Counted from the stretch's first letter, positions 17,557-26,664 are shown. The stretch is 64,000 bases of DNA from Microbacterium sp. Marseille-Q6648 (GCF_943181415.1 NZ_CALPBZ010000003.1:413657-477656); one strand, 5' to 3'. Notes: generated by a model from the letters alone, not told the origin. Translations and numbers: made by a program.

Positions 17557-18591
17557 ATGGCCAAGCGCGCACTCATCACTGGAATCACCGGGCAGGACGG
17601 TTCGTACCTCGCTGAGCTACTTCTGGCAAAGGGGTACGAGGTACACGGCCTGATTCGCCGGGCATCCACCTTTAACACCTCGCGAATCGATCACCTGTAC
17701 GTCGATCCGCACGACCCGACCGCGAAGCTGTTCCTCCACTACGGCGACCTCAGCGACGGTGCCCGCCTTGTCACGCTGATGGCCGAGATCAAGCCGGACG
17801 AGGTTTACAACCTCGCCGCGCAGTCGCACGTCCGCGTTTCGTTCGATGAGCCGGAGCACACGGCCGATACCACGGGGACTGGCTCTATTCGGTTGCTCGA
17901 GGCTGTACGTCTTTCGGGTATCGAGACCCGTTTTTACCAGGCATCGTCTTCCGAGCTCTACGGCGCCACTCCCCCGCCGCAGAGCGAAACCACTCCTTTC
18001 TATCCGCGTTCTCCTTACGCGGCCGCCAAGCTTTACAGCTACTGGATCACGAAGAACTACCGCGAGGCTTACGACATGTTCGCGGTGAACGGCATCCTCT
18101 TCAATCACGAGTCACCCCGCCGCGGCGAGACCTTCGTAACCCGCAAAATCACTCGGGCGGTCGCTCGGATCAAGGCCGGCGTGCAGAAGGACCTCTACCT
18201 CGGCAATCTCGAGTCCATCCGCGACTGGGGATACGCTGCTGAATACGTTGAAGGCATGTGGCGCATGCTGCAGGCGAACTCTCCGGACGACTACGTCCTC
18301 GCCACCGGCGTGGGCTACACGATCAAGGACTTCCTGGAGACCTCGTTCGGCCACGTCGGGCTCGACTGGCAAGAGTTCGTGAAGTTCGACGAGCGCTACC
18401 TGCGCCCCACTGAGGTCGACGCCCTCATCGGGGATCCGAGCAAGGCCGCGGACGAGCTCGGATGGAAGGCGTCCGTCGACGGACTCGCCCTCGCGAAGCT
18501 CATGGTCGATGCAGATGTCGAGGCTCTGGAGCACGAAGGTCGCCATTGGATTGACCAGGTGAAGCTGGACTCGTGGAAGGAAGCCGCGTGA
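17557..18591 (+). CDS. gmd: GDP-mannose 4,6-dehydratase
   Basis: Converts GDP-D-mannose to GDP-4-keto-6-deoxymannose, the first step to GDP-L-fucose, in the cytoplasm. At 344 residues it has the usual length. It shows [19 protein letters not shown] at the N-terminus (NADP-binding GxxGxxG), [37 protein letters not shown], catalytic SSSELYG and YAAAK near 154-158, [19 protein letters not shown] and [19 protein letters not shown]. All are hallmarks of Gmd. The start ATG has GGAGCCGCGGCC upstream. The GDP-fucose synthase gene follows after 70 bases. Confidence 0.96.
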   Translation: MAKRALITGITGQDGSYLAELLLAKGYEVHGLIRRASTFNTSRIDHLYVDPHDPTAKLFLHYGDLSDGARLVTLMAEIKPDEVYNLAAQSHVRVSFDEPEHTADTTGTGSIRLLEAVRLSGIETRFYQASSSELYGATPPPQSETTPFYPRSPYAAAKLYSYWITKNYREAYDMFAVNGILFNHESPRRGETFVTRKITRAVARIKAGVQKDLYLGNLESIRDWGYAAEYVEGMWRMLQANSPDDYVLATGVGYTIKDFLETSFGHVGLDWQEFVKFDERYLRPTEVDALIGDPSKAADELGWKASVDGLALAKLMVDADVEALEHEGRHWIDQVKLDSWKEAA

Positions 18592-18661
18592 GCGCTGGGC
18601 TTCCTCACGTCGCGCTTCGCCTCGCTGCGCTCGCTCAGCGACCGGGAAGCGAGGTGATGTC

Positions 18662-19642
18662 ATGACGGCGAGCGACGGAGTCGACTACACCCCCCGAGAG
18701 TTGGACCGCGGCGCAACCTTCTACGTTGCCGGACACCGCGGACTGGTCGGTTCGGCCATCGTTCGCAAGCTCGAGTCTTCGGGGTTCGAGAACGTTGTAG
18801 GCAAGGGCTCCTCCGAACTCGATTTGAAGAATCGTGACGCCGTCTTCGCGTACATGGCGGAGATCAAGCCGCGCTATATCGTCCTGGCCGCAGCAAAGGT
18901 CGGTGGCATCCTCGCCAACAGCACGTACCCGGTCGACTTCCTCAGCGACAACATGCGGATCCAGGTGAACGTGCTCGACGCGGCACTCGCTCACAACGTT
19001 GAACGCGTGGCGTTCCTGGGATCGTCGTGCATCTATCCGAAGTACGCCGAGCAGCCCATCAGCGAGGATTCGCTGCTGACCGGGCACCTCGAGCCGACCA
19101 ACGATGCCTATGCCATCGCGAAGATCGCTGGAATCCTGCACACTCAGGCGGTACGACGCCAGTACGGCCTGCCCTGGATCTCGGCGATGCCCACGAACCT
19201 CTATGGGCCGAACGACAACTTCTCCCCGAAGGGGTCGCACGTCCTCCCCGCCCTTATCCGCCGGTATGACGAGGCCGCAGCCTCGGGTGCGGCGACCGTC
19301 ACGAACTGGGGTACGGGGACACCGCGGCGCGAGTTCCTGCATGCGGACGACATGGCTGATGCCGTGCTGCACCTGATGGAGCACTACGACGGGCCCGAAC
19401 AGGTCAACGTCGGAACCGGAACAGACGTCACCATCCGAGAGATCGCGGAGACCATCGGTAATGTCGTCGGATTCCACGGCGAGACGGAGTGGGACATCAC
19501 CAAGCCCGACGGCACACCGCAGAAGCTGCTCGATGTCTCAAAGCTTGCCGAAGCCGGCTGGACCTCGAAGATCAGCCTGCAGGAAGGTCTAGAGCGCACG
19601 GTGGCCTGGTACCGGGATCACGTCGGCGCGCTCCGAGAGTGA
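18662..19642 (+). CDS. fcl: GDP-L-fucose synthase
   Basis: A bifunctional 3,5-epimerase/4-reductase converting GDP-4-keto-6-deoxymannose to GDP-L-fucose with NADPH. The 326-residue product shows FYVAGHRGLVGSAIVRKLES (cofactor site), VLAAAKVGGILANSTYPVDF, FLGSSCIYPKYAEQPISED (catalytic Ser and Cys region), YAIAKIAGI with Tyr150/Lys154, and MPTNLYGPNDNFSPKGSHVLP. It is the partner of the upstream dehydratase. ATG at 18662 has GAAGCGAGGTGATGTC before it. The 70-base gap before it contains a GC-rich sequence with partial dyads (CGCTGCGCTCGCTCAGCG). Confidence 0.95.
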   Translation: MTASDGVDYTPRELDRGATFYVAGHRGLVGSAIVRKLESSGFENVVGKGSSELDLKNRDAVFAYMAEIKPRYIVLAAAKVGGILANSTYPVDFLSDNMRIQVNVLDAALAHNVERVAFLGSSCIYPKYAEQPISEDSLLTGHLEPTNDAYAIAKIAGILHTQAVRRQYGLPWISAMPTNLYGPNDNFSPKGSHVLPALIRRYDEAAASGAATVTNWGTGTPRREFLHADDMADAVLHLMEHYDGPEQVNVGTGTDVTIREIAETIGNVVGFHGETEWDITKPDGTPQKLLDVSKLAEAGWTSKISLQEGLERTVAWYRDHVGALRE

Positions 19643-19950
19643 CGTTTCGCCACATCGTGTTGCTCCAGGTTCGGAGCGACACTCGCGGTGACGCCGTGGA
19701 TGTCGCCATGGAGGCTCTGGAAGTGGCGTTGCGGAAGTCCACTGCGACGTCTTGGCATCTCACGACGTCGCTCGACCCGCGCAAGGGTCGCGTGATCGTC
19801 GAGGACGTCACCTTCGAGGATCGTGCGTCGTTCGAACTCTTCCGCGACAGCGACGAGCACCGCGTGGCCGTGGAGCTTTGGGCGGCCATCGCAGACTGGT
19901 GGGTGGGCGACTACGAGCCCGGTCTAGAGATTAGTCGCGCAAGCAGCTGA
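19639..19950 (+). CDS. Stress-responsive alpha/beta-barrel (Dabb) domain protein
   Basis: A 103-residue protein starting at GTG 19639, overlapping the fcl stop (GTGA), so it is translationally coupled. It begins TFRHIVLLQVRSDTRGD, the first strand of the Dabb fold, and ends with FRDSDEHRVAVELWAAIADWWVGDYEP, typical of these small dimeric ferredoxin-like barrels. Function in the pathway is unknown; Dabb proteins are seen with varied catabolic and stress genes. A longer frame reaching back into fcl exists but would overlap fcl heavily and is not supported. Its 3' end overlaps the convergent gene 19911-20429 by 40 bases. Confidence 0.75.
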   Translation: MTFRHIVLLQVRSDTRGDAVDVAMEALEVALRKSTATSWHLTTSLDPRKGRVIVEDVTFEDRASFELFRDSDEHRVAVELWAAIADWWVGDYEPGLEISRASS

Positions 19951-20429
19951 CCAGCACCCGGCCACAGGGGCTTCGGAAGAGCGTCGACCGAAAAGTACGA
20001 GAAGTCGATGGCCTCGTTACGTGGGGACGGGGGCCCCGCGACCTTGACCACAAAGGACAGACCGATCGCGTGCTTCCGCGGATCGCGACCGTAATCGCCT
20101 CCGTCGTGTGGCCTCAGATCGTCGGGAAACCATTGATAAACGAACGCAGGCTGCGGGTCGGCAGGTAGGTCAAGAGCGACCGCGAGGGTTTCGGAAGCGT
20201 GGCGACGCAGAGCATCACTGACCGTCTCGCCGTAGAGGATGCGTCCGCCCAGATGGCACCACACCTCGCCGAACGGAGAAGCACGAAGAATCAGTCCAAC
20301 CTCAAGACCGTCGGCTCCATCGCGGACGGGGACGAAGTCGACGCACGTGATCGGCATCGATCGCTCGATGGTTCGGTACAGCTCAGCGGGCAGGAACGAC
20401 ACCCCTCGATTGTGGCCGTGCAATCGCAT
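19911..20429 (-). CDS. NUDIX-like / DUF4916 protein
   Basis: A 172-residue protein resembling GDP-mannose hydrolase-like NUDIX folds (DUF4916). It shows MPITCVDFVPVRDG, VGLILRASPFGEVWCHLGGRILYGETVSDALRRHASETL, FVYQWFPDD and GRDPRKHAIGLSFVV. The NUDIX box is incomplete: GGR..YGET...ALRRHASETL replaces the canonical GX5EX7REUXEEXGU, so hydrolase activity is uncertain. Position beside GDP-sugar genes suggests an NDP-sugar or nucleotide ligand. ATG at 20429 is used; internal ATG at the MPITCVDF segment is an alternative. It converges on the Dabb gene. Confidence 0.7.
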   Translation of the reverse strand: MRLHGHNRGVSFLPAELYRTIERSMPITCVDFVPVRDGADGLEVGLILRASPFGEVWCHLGGRILYGETVSDALRRHASETLAVALDLPADPQPAFVYQWFPDDLRPHDGGDYGRDPRKHAIGLSFVVKVAGPPSPRNEAIDFSYFSVDALPKPLWPGAGQLLARLISRPGS

Positions 20430-20505
20430 CGAAATGTGTCTCTGATATGAAGATTCAGCACATTGCCGCCAGGGACGCCGGCGTCACTCGACTCGAGGAG
20501 TCTCT

Positions 20506-21816
20506 ATGCGTTTGTCTGTTATCGGTTGTGGGTATCTGGGGGCTGTGCATGCGGCGGCGATGGCGTCGATCGGGCATGAGGTCGTGGGGATCGATGTGGA
20601 CCAGGCGAAGGTGGAGGCCCTGGCCAGTGGGCGGGCGCCGTTCTTCGAACCCGGCCTGCAGGAGATCCTGACCGAGGGCATCAGCGCGGGCCGGTTGCGG
20701 TTCACCACCGACATGGCCGACGCGAAGGGCGCTGCGGTGCATTTCGTCGGCGTCGGGACCCCGCAGCAGAAAGGCGGGTACGCCGCCGACCTCACCTACG
20801 TCAACGCCGCCGTCGACGCGCTCCTGCCCCACCTGTCCCCCGGTGACCTCGTCGCAGGCAAGTCCACCGTCCCCGTCGGCACCGCCGCCGACCTCGCCCC
20901 CCGTGTCAGCGCGACGGGGGCGACGCTGGTGTGGAACCCGGAATTCCTCCGCGAAGGCTTCGCCGTGCAGGACACCGTCGACCCCGACCGTCTCGTCGCC
21001 GGCGTCCCCCACGGCCCCGAGGGGGAACGGGCCGCGGAGATCCTCCGCGAGGTCTACCACCCCAGCGTCGGCAAGGGGACCCCGTTCATCGTCACCGACT
21101 ACGCCACCGCGGAACTGGTCAAAGTCGCCGCCAACGCGTTCCTTGCCACGAAGATCAGCTTCATCAACGCGATGGCCGAGATCGCCGAAGTCACCGGCGC
21201 CGACGTCACCCAACTCGCCGACGCCATCGGCCACGACGCCCGCATCGGACGCCGCTTCCTCGGCGCCGGCATCGGCTTCGGCGGCGGCTGCCTCCCCAAA
21301 GACATCCGCGCGTTCAGCGCACGAGCCGAAGAACTCGGCCGCGGCGAATCCGTGGCGTTCCTGCGCGAAGTGGACGAGATCAACCTCCGCCGCCGCGACC
21401 ACGCCGTCACCCTCACCATCCAAGCCCTCGGCGGATCCGTGTTCGAAAAGAACGTCACCGTCCTCGGCGCCGCCTTCAAACCCCACTCCGACGACATCCG
21501 CGACTCCCCCGCCCTCGACGTCGCCGTCCGCCTCCACGGCCTCGGCGCCCACGTCACCGTCACCGACCCCGAAGCCATCACCAACGCCAAAAACATCCAC
21601 CCCCAACTCACCTACATCCACGACCGCGACGAAGCACTCACCGGCGCCGACGCCGTCATCGTCGTCACCGAATGGGACCAATACCGCCGCGAACTCGACC
21701 CCACCCACGCCAAAACCCTCACCCGCGGCACCATCATCATCGACGGCCGCAACTGCCTCGACGCCACCGCCTGGCGCAACGCCGGCTGGACCTACCACGG
21801 CATGGGCCGCCCCTGA
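20506..21816 (+). CDS. ugd: UDP-glucose 6-dehydrogenase
   Basis: Oxidises UDP-glucose to UDP-glucuronate with two NAD. The 436-residue product has MRLSVIGCGYLGAVHAAAMA (NAD site), HFVGVGTPQQKGGYAADLTYV, KSTVPVGTA, WNPEFLREGFAVQDT, the catalytic Cys near 262 in GFGGGCLPKDIRAFS, and the C-terminal GAAFKPHSDDIRDSPALDVA. It would feed the 4-epimerase at 7955. Start ATG 20506 has CGAGGAGTC upstream. Base use shifts within the gene: from about 20850 onward nearly every third base is C, more extreme than in the neighbouring polysaccharide genes. Confidence 0.95.
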   Translation: MRLSVIGCGYLGAVHAAAMASIGHEVVGIDVDQAKVEALASGRAPFFEPGLQEILTEGISAGRLRFTTDMADAKGAAVHFVGVGTPQQKGGYAADLTYVNAAVDALLPHLSPGDLVAGKSTVPVGTAADLAPRVSATGATLVWNPEFLREGFAVQDTVDPDRLVAGVPHGPEGERAAEILREVYHPSVGKGTPFIVTDYATAELVKVAANAFLATKISFINAMAEIAEVTGADVTQLADAIGHDARIGRRFLGAGIGFGGGCLPKDIRAFSARAEELGRGESVAFLREVDEINLRRRDHAVTLTIQALGGSVFEKNVTVLGAAFKPHSDDIRDSPALDVAVRLHGLGAHVTVTDPEAITNAKNIHPQLTYIHDRDEALTGADAVIVVTEWDQYRRELDPTHAKTLTRGTIIIDGRNCLDATAWRNAGWTYHGMGRP

Positions 21817-21855
21817 ACACCGGTTCGTGCCGTACCCGGAGCCCCATTTAGGCTC

Positions 21856-23640
21856 GTGAGTATGACAGAGTCCGCGCTGGCGCGTCCGGCACGCGTCGCC
21901 GGAAGGATCGCCCTTTGGGCAGTCGTCGCCTGTGCAGTGCTTACGCTGATCGCCATCGGTTGGGTGGGAGCACGGGGCGCGATCGCCGCAGACCACCTGC
22001 GCAGCGCGCAATCCTCTGCAAGTGACGTCGTCGCGCAGATCGACGACCCCGCAGCCGTTGCGGCCGCGATCGCGTCCGTCGCTGACGATGCGAACGCAGC
22101 TCAAGCGCTCACCAGCGACCCCGTCTGGGAGCTTGTGGAGGGCACCCCGTGGCTGGGTCCGCAGCTTCGCGCTGTCTCGGCGGTTGCGGCATCCGTCGAT
22201 CTCGTCGCTCGAGAAGCTCTCACTCCGTTGGCCGAGGTCGCCTCGTCTCTGTCGCCCACTGCCTTCCAGCCCATCGATGGTCGCATCAACCTCGATGCGT
22301 TCGTCGCCGTGCAGGATGTCTCTGCGGAAGCTGCGAGCTCGATGCGCGGCGCTTCGGACGCGGTGACCGACGCCAATTCGGCAGCAGTGATCGGTCCGCT
22401 GCGTGAAGTGGTGGACGAGGTCGAAGCACTGCTCGACACCACCGGTCGCGCGACCGACGCCCTCGCTAGGGCATCGGTCCTACTGCCAGAGATGCTCGGT
22501 CAAGACGGGCCTCGTGACTACTTAGTGATCTTCCAGAACAACGCGGAGTGGCGTTCGCTGGGCGGGATCGCCGGTGCGCTCGCGCAGATCCGCACGAACG
22601 ACGGAGCCATGCGGCTCGGAACTCAGGACTACGCGGCTTCTTTCGGACGCTTCGACCCGGCGGTGATGGAACTTGAAGCCGACGTCGCGGCGATCTATGG
22701 CGAGTATCCAGTCCGATTCATGCACAACGTGACACAAGTGCCGGACTTCGCCGTCTCGGGGCAGATCGCGCGAACCATGTGGGTGGACAAGCACGGCACC
22801 GAGCTGGACGGAGTGATCTCGCTGGACCCGGTGGCGCTTTCGTACATTCTGGAAGCCACCGGCCCGATCGAGCTGCCCTCAGGCGATCAGCTGACGAGCG
22901 AGAACGCCGTATCCCTACTGCTCAACGAGGTCTACAAGCGGTATCCCGACCCCACCGAGCAGAACGCCTTCTTCTCTGAGACGACGTCCGCAGTGTTCGG
23001 CGCTTTAGCGGGTGGGCGATTCGACGCGAGCGCCCTTCTTGGCGCGCTCGCTCGCGCAGGGGAAGAGAACCGCGTGCTGCTATGGAGCGCGCACGAGGAC
23101 GACCAAGCGGTTCTCGCCGACACGACTCTGGTCGGGGGGCTGCCCAAGACGGACGCGCGCGCGACCTCGTTCGGCGTTTATCTCAACGACGGCACCGGTT
23201 CGAAGATGGACTTCTATCAAGAAGTGACCACTGTCGCCGAATGGGAAACATGCGCCCCTCCTGTTGAAGGCACAACCAGTGGAACAGCAACGCTGGCTCT
23301 CACCATCGCTAATCGTGCCCCAGATTCAGGACTCCCCGAATACATCACCGGGGGCGGGATCTATGGCGTCGAGCCTGGGTCCGCAAAGACAGTGGGATAC
23401 GTTTACTTGCCGACGGGCTTCGATCTCCTGGATGCGGCGATCTCGACCGAGGACGGCCTCGGAGGGGGTTCCCACGACGGTCATCGAGTCGTGAGTTTTG
23501 ACGTTACGCTTGCCCCTGGGGATAGCGTCACTGTGAGCGTTTCCGCCCAGTCTGAGGGGCCAACCGGCGCTCAGCTCAAGGTGCGGCAGACTCCCACTGT
23601 TAACGCGGATGTAACGCCGACCGTTGGCACATGTCTGTGA
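21856..23640 (+). CDS. DUF4012 domain protein, membrane anchored
   Basis: A 594-residue protein with a single N-terminal transmembrane segment (about residues 17-40) and a long extracytoplasmic part of the DUF4012 type. Readable landmarks are DYLVIFQNNAEWRSLGGIAG near 221, NVTQVPDFAVSGQIARTMW near 297, DGVISLDPVALSYILEATGP near 316 and NAVSLLLNEVYKRYPD. DUF4012 proteins are found next to capsule/exopolysaccharide genes in actinobacteria; their role is unknown, though the fold recalls LytR-CpsA-Psr-type wall-linking proteins. Being 39 bases after ugd, it could attach or organise the polymer at the wall. Confidence 0.82.
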   Translation: MSMTESALARPARVAGRIALWAVVACAVLTLIAIGWVGARGAIAADHLRSAQSSASDVVAQIDDPAAVAAAIASVADDANAAQALTSDPVWELVEGTPWLGPQLRAVSAVAASVDLVAREALTPLAEVASSLSPTAFQPIDGRINLDAFVAVQDVSAEAASSMRGASDAVTDANSAAVIGPLREVVDEVEALLDTTGRATDALARASVLLPEMLGQDGPRDYLVIFQNNAEWRSLGGIAGALAQIRTNDGAMRLGTQDYAASFGRFDPAVMELEADVAAIYGEYPVRFMHNVTQVPDFAVSGQIARTMWVDKHGTELDGVISLDPVALSYILEATGPIELPSGDQLTSENAVSLLLNEVYKRYPDPTEQNAFFSETTSAVFGALAGGRFDASALLGALARAGEENRVLLWSAHEDDQAVLADTTLVGGLPKTDARATSFGVYLNDGTGSKMDFYQEVTTVAEWETCAPPVEGTTSGTATLALTIANRAPDSGLPEYITGGGIYGVEPGSAKTVGYVYLPTGFDLLDAAISTEDGLGGGSHDGHRVVSFDVTLAPGDSVTVSVSAQSEGPTGAQLKVRQTPTVNADVTPTVGTCL

Positions 23641-23839
23641 ATTTCCCTACACTCACTGATAGGGCGCCGTAGCTCGGAAATCCGAACCACGGCGCTTGCT
23701 ATGTCAAACCGGTGGATTTCTGGGCAAGCAGAACTTCAAACGGAGTGACAGCAAGCTCTTCGCAAGAGGAGACCTGGCAGTTCCGGTGCACTACGCGGCA
23801 ACAGCCGTGTCGCATTCTCCGCCAAGAGACAGGAAGACC

Positions 23840-24403
23840 ATGAAGCAAACCCTTATCAAGGCAGCTGCGGCAGCGACTTTCGCCGCCGCGCTCGCCCTCG
23901 CACCCGTTGCCGCCCACGCCGAGGTTTACCCCCCGGCCGACTCGGCCAACGTTTCGTCCACGACGGTGACGCCTGGCGGCACCGTCACGTTCTCGGTCGA
24001 CCCCGGCGTGTTCACGCCCGGCGAGCCCGTCACCATCACGCTCGAGGGCGAGAGCGCCAGCGGCGCATCGCTCGCGTTCGTCAAGTTCGCTGTCGAGTCC
24101 GCAACTCTCGGCACCGTCGAGGCCACCGCTGACGGCGGCGTCGCCCCCGTCGACATCGTGTTCCCGAGCAACGCCTCGGGTGTCTACACGATCTCGGCGT
24201 TCTCGGAGACCAGCCCCGGCGTTTCTGTCAGCGTTTCGGTTCCCGCTTCGGGCGCCGGTGCGGGTGGCGGCCTCCCCGCCACGGGTCTGGACAGCAACGC
24301 GCTGCTCGGCCTGTGGGTCGGTGGCGGCGCGCTCGTCCTCGCCGGTGGCGCACTTGCCGTCGCCACCACGGTTCGCCGTAACCGCCAGCACGCTGAGGTC
24401 TGA
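23840..24403 (+). CDS. LPXTG-like cell wall surface protein
   Basis: A 187-residue secreted protein. The Sec signal peptide (MKQTLIKAAAAATFAAALAL, then APVAAHA) is followed by an immunoglobulin-like beta domain (SSTTVTPGGTVTFSVDPGVF, GEPVTITLEGESASG), a Gly-rich spacer, the sortase motif LPATG near residue 145, a transmembrane helix and the basic tail RRNRQHAEV. It is predicted to be covalently linked to peptidoglycan by a sortase, none of which is in this window. ATG 23840 with AGGAAG at 23831-23836 is the start, although the open frame extends 48 codons further upstream. It stands alone with a hairpin after it. Confidence 0.85.
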   Translation: MKQTLIKAAAAATFAAALALAPVAAHAEVYPPADSANVSSTTVTPGGTVTFSVDPGVFTPGEPVTITLEGESASGASLAFVKFAVESATLGTVEATADGGVAPVDIVFPSNASGVYTISAFSETSPGVSVSVSVPASGAGAGGGLPATGLDSNALLGLWVGGGALVLAGGALAVATTVRRNRQHAEV

Positions 24404-24424
24404 TCCACAGCATTCCGCTTGGCA

Positions 24425-24460
24425 GCGATCCCCCGAGAGCTTCGGCTCCCGGGGGATCGC
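24425..24460 (+). terminator. Hairpin terminator after the LPXTG-like gene
   Basis: A 16-base stem (GCGATCCCCCGAGAGC pairing with GCTCCCGGGGGATCGC, one mismatch) around a TTCG loop, 21 bases after the stop codon. There is no clear T-run, which is common in high-GC actinobacteria. Confidence 0.8.
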
Positions 24461-24506
24461 TCGTTCGTGCGGCCGGATACGGACAGCCGGACGCGCACGC
24501 TCGTGA

Positions 24507-24710
24507 TCACGGGGCAGCCGTCATCGGCACCTCGACCATGCCCGGCTCGATGGCGTTGTCGGCGCACTCGTGCTCCACAGAGCAATACGGCTGCGCGGCA
24601 TGCCAGATGGCATCGTGTGCCGGGATCCGACGTGCGCACTCAGCACACGTCACCGTGCGGGATCCCCAGAGGGTGCGGTCAAACAGCCCAGGGCTGTGAA
24701 TCAGCGTCAT
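24507..24710 (-). CDS. Small cysteine-rich hypothetical protein
   Basis: A 67-residue reading frame with GGGGAAAGC just before its ATG. It has CAEC near residue 22 and later CSVEHEC, a spacing compatible with a small zinc ribbon (CxxC...CxxxxxC). No family is recognised. It lies between the LPXTG-like gene terminator and a membrane protein gene on the same strand. Confidence 0.5.
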   Translation of the reverse strand: MTLIHSPGLFDRTLWGSRTVTCAECARRIPAHDAIWHAAQPYCSVEHECADNAIEPGMVEVPMTAAP

Positions 24711-24819
24711 TGCTTTCCCCAGTACCGCCCCACTTCGGGTGAGGAGCGATGGATGGACTGTACGCCTGAGGGTGAGTGAGGGTCAAGGATCGTGACGGGT
24801 GGGTCTCTGGCTCGGCCGT

Positions 24820-25332
24820 TCAGACGTTGTCGCGGGGCTCGCCCCACTTGCCGAGCTGGTACGCCGCGGCCGAGCCGCAGGCCACACCCAGTGCAGCACC
24901 GCCCCAGCCGTAGACGTGCGTGCCGGCGATCAGGTACGACGCGGCGATCGGCAGCCACACGTCCGACGACGCGACCCCGGGATAGAACACCCGGGGCTGC
25001 AGGCTCTGGAACCCCAGCCACAGCGCCAGCACGTTCGCGATGATCAGCGCGGCGAGCGCGAGCGGGATGACGACCCACCAGCGATGATCGCGCCTCGCGA
25101 TCAGCACCGTCGCGGCCGTGGCCAGCGCGAGGATGACGACGGCGACCATCACCCCCGGCATCCCCCCGCGCTCGTCGAGCGCCGGCGCGAACAGGTCAGG
25201 CATCGCAGCGCCGAACATCATCGTCAGCGCGCCGGGCAGCGGAAGCAGCACCCACGGCGCGATCGCGTTGAACAGGCTCAGCGGTCGACGACGCTTCGGG
25301 TCGCGCGCGGACTCGATCCACTGTGTGTCCAT
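24820..25332 (-). CDS. Hypothetical four-helix membrane protein
   Basis: A protein of about 170 residues starting at ATG 25332, preceded by GGGGGCGAC, the same start context as other genes in this window. The N-terminus is hydrophilic (MDTQWIESARDPKRRRPLSL). Four hydrophobic segments follow: APWVLLPLPGALTMMFG, VMVAVVILALATAATVLIA, WVVIPLALAALIIANVLALW and a weaker last one ending in the GAALGVACGSAAAYQLGKW helix. No family or function is recognised. A 39-residue upstream extension to 25449 is possible but has no better start signal. Confidence 0.6.
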   Translation of the reverse strand: MDTQWIESARDPKRRRPLSLFNAIAPWVLLPLPGALTMMFGAAMPDLFAPALDERGGMPGVMVAVVILALATAATVLIARRDHRWWVVIPLALAALIIANVLALWLGFQSLQPRVFYPGVASSDVWLPIAASYLIAGTHVYGWGGAALGVACGSAAAYQLGKWGEPRDNV

Positions 25333-25481
25333 GTCGCCCCCAAAGCGCATGTCCGTCGGACGAAGGCGGCGTTGCCCGTCCGTGACGCGAGCCTCTCCCC
25401 TGGTCGCGGCGATGTCAACCCTGCAGCTCCGGCCGACCCGTCCGCACACAGCCCGCCGGAGTACGCTGTGTGCGGAGCCAC

Positions 25482-25907
25482 ATGTCCCCCACTCTGACTC
25501 GACGTCACGCGCAGCCGCCCGTGTTCTGGCGCTGGGCTGCGTCTGCGTTGCTCGCAGCGCTCGTCGTTCTCGGACTCCTGGGGATGCACACCCTGTCGAC
25601 CGCCCACGGCGACACCGGGCTCACCACGGTGGCTGCGGCGGAGCACTCGCACGCTCATGCCGTCACCGAATCGGGCGCCACCGACGCCGAGGTCGGATGC
25701 GCCGACTGCGGCGCCGGCCACGACCACAGCGCCATGATGCTGGCGTGCGCCCTGGCTCTGATGGTGGCGATGATCCTCATCGGTCGGGTCGGTCGCGCGA
25801 TGCGGCACCACCGGCATCCGATTCTCGTCATCGGCGGCGACCGGCCCCCGGTCGAGCCGTCACCGCGCCCGCCCTCGCTCGTAGAACTGTCCATCAGCCG
25901 GACGTGA
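25482..25907 (+). CDS. DUF6153 family protein
   Basis: A 141-residue membrane protein of the DUF6153 type. It has one transmembrane helix near residues 20-36 (ALLAALVVLGLLGMHTLS), an external His/Cys-rich loop (EHSHAHAV, GCADCGAGHDHSAMM) and a second helix (LACALALMVAMILIGRVG). The loop looks able to bind metal. The next genes encode DUF305 and F510_1955-type lipoproteins, a grouping common in actinobacterial metal-stress islands, so a copper- or metal-related role is inferred. ATG at 25482 has GGAG at 25473-25476. Confidence 0.75.
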   Translation: MSPTLTRRHAQPPVFWRWAASALLAALVVLGLLGMHTLSTAHGDTGLTTVAAAEHSHAHAVTESGATDAEVGCADCGAGHDHSAMMLACALALMVAMILIGRVGRAMRHHRHPILVIGGDRPPVEPSPRPPSLVELSISRT

Positions 25908-25991
25908 CCGGCGGCCGCCGACTCGCCGAGTCGGCACGGCGCCGCGCCCCTCAGGGCGACCCTCACGAACGACTGGAACGGACACACACTG

Positions 25992-26606
25992 ATGAAGAAG
26001 AACCGCACGGCCGCGCTCGCGGCCGCCCCGCTCGCCCTCGCGCTGCTGCTGGCCGGGTGCACGGATGCCGGAACAACGGCGACTCCGGGCTCGAACGACG
26101 CCGATGAGACGGCCATGTCGTCCACCCCGTCGGTCGAGGTGCAGGGCGAGTACAACGCCGCCGACACGATGTTCGCGTCGATGATGATCCCCCACCACGA
26201 GCAGGCGGTGGAGATGAGCGACATGCTGCTCGCCAAGGACGACGTCGACGAGCGCGTCGCCGAGCTCGCCGAACGCATCAAGGCCGCCCAGGCCCCCGAG
26301 ATCGAGCAGATGGAAGGCTGGCTCGACGACTGGGGCATGCCGTCGGGCGCCGAGATGGGCGACATGCGGCACGGCGACGGCATGATGTCGGAGGACGACA
26401 TGGCCGCACTCGAATCCGCCACAGGTGACGACGCATCGCGGCTGTTCCTCGAGCAGATGATCCAGCACCACGAAGGCGCCGTCGAGATGGCCGAAGCCGA
26501 GATCGCTGACGGCATCAACCCCGACGCGGTCGCACTCGCCGAGACGATCGTCGAAACCCAGGCGGCCGAGATCACCGAGATGCGCGACCTGCTCGCCGAC
26601 TTCTGA
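25992..26606 (+). CDS. DUF305 lipoprotein
   Basis: A 204-residue secreted lipoprotein. The lipobox LLAGC near residue 22 follows a hydrophobic signal; a Thr/Ser-rich linker leads to a DUF305 domain. This four-helix-type domain shows its two hallmark motifs, MMIPHHEQAVEMSDM near residue 64 and QMIQHHEGAVEMAEAEI near 156, with paired His and Met residues suited to metal binding. It is the middle gene of a three-gene set with DUF6153 and F510_1955 proteins. Start ATG 25992 has ACGGAC upstream. Confidence 0.9.
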   Translation: MKKNRTAALAAAPLALALLLAGCTDAGTTATPGSNDADETAMSSTPSVEVQGEYNAADTMFASMMIPHHEQAVEMSDMLLAKDDVDERVAELAERIKAAQAPEIEQMEGWLDDWGMPSGAEMGDMRHGDGMMSEDDMAALESATGDDASRLFLEQMIQHHEGAVEMAEAEIADGINPDAVALAETIVETQAAEITEMRDLLADF

Positions 26607-26664
26607 GCCCGTGCGGGGGTGCCGAGAACCCGGCACCCCCGCACCCTCGACGAAAGGACACCCG

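Noticed and set aside
20455-22104. A 549-codon antisense frame across ugd
   Set aside because: Mirror frame of a well-supported enzyme gene. The translation is Gly/Asp/Val-rich with no domain.
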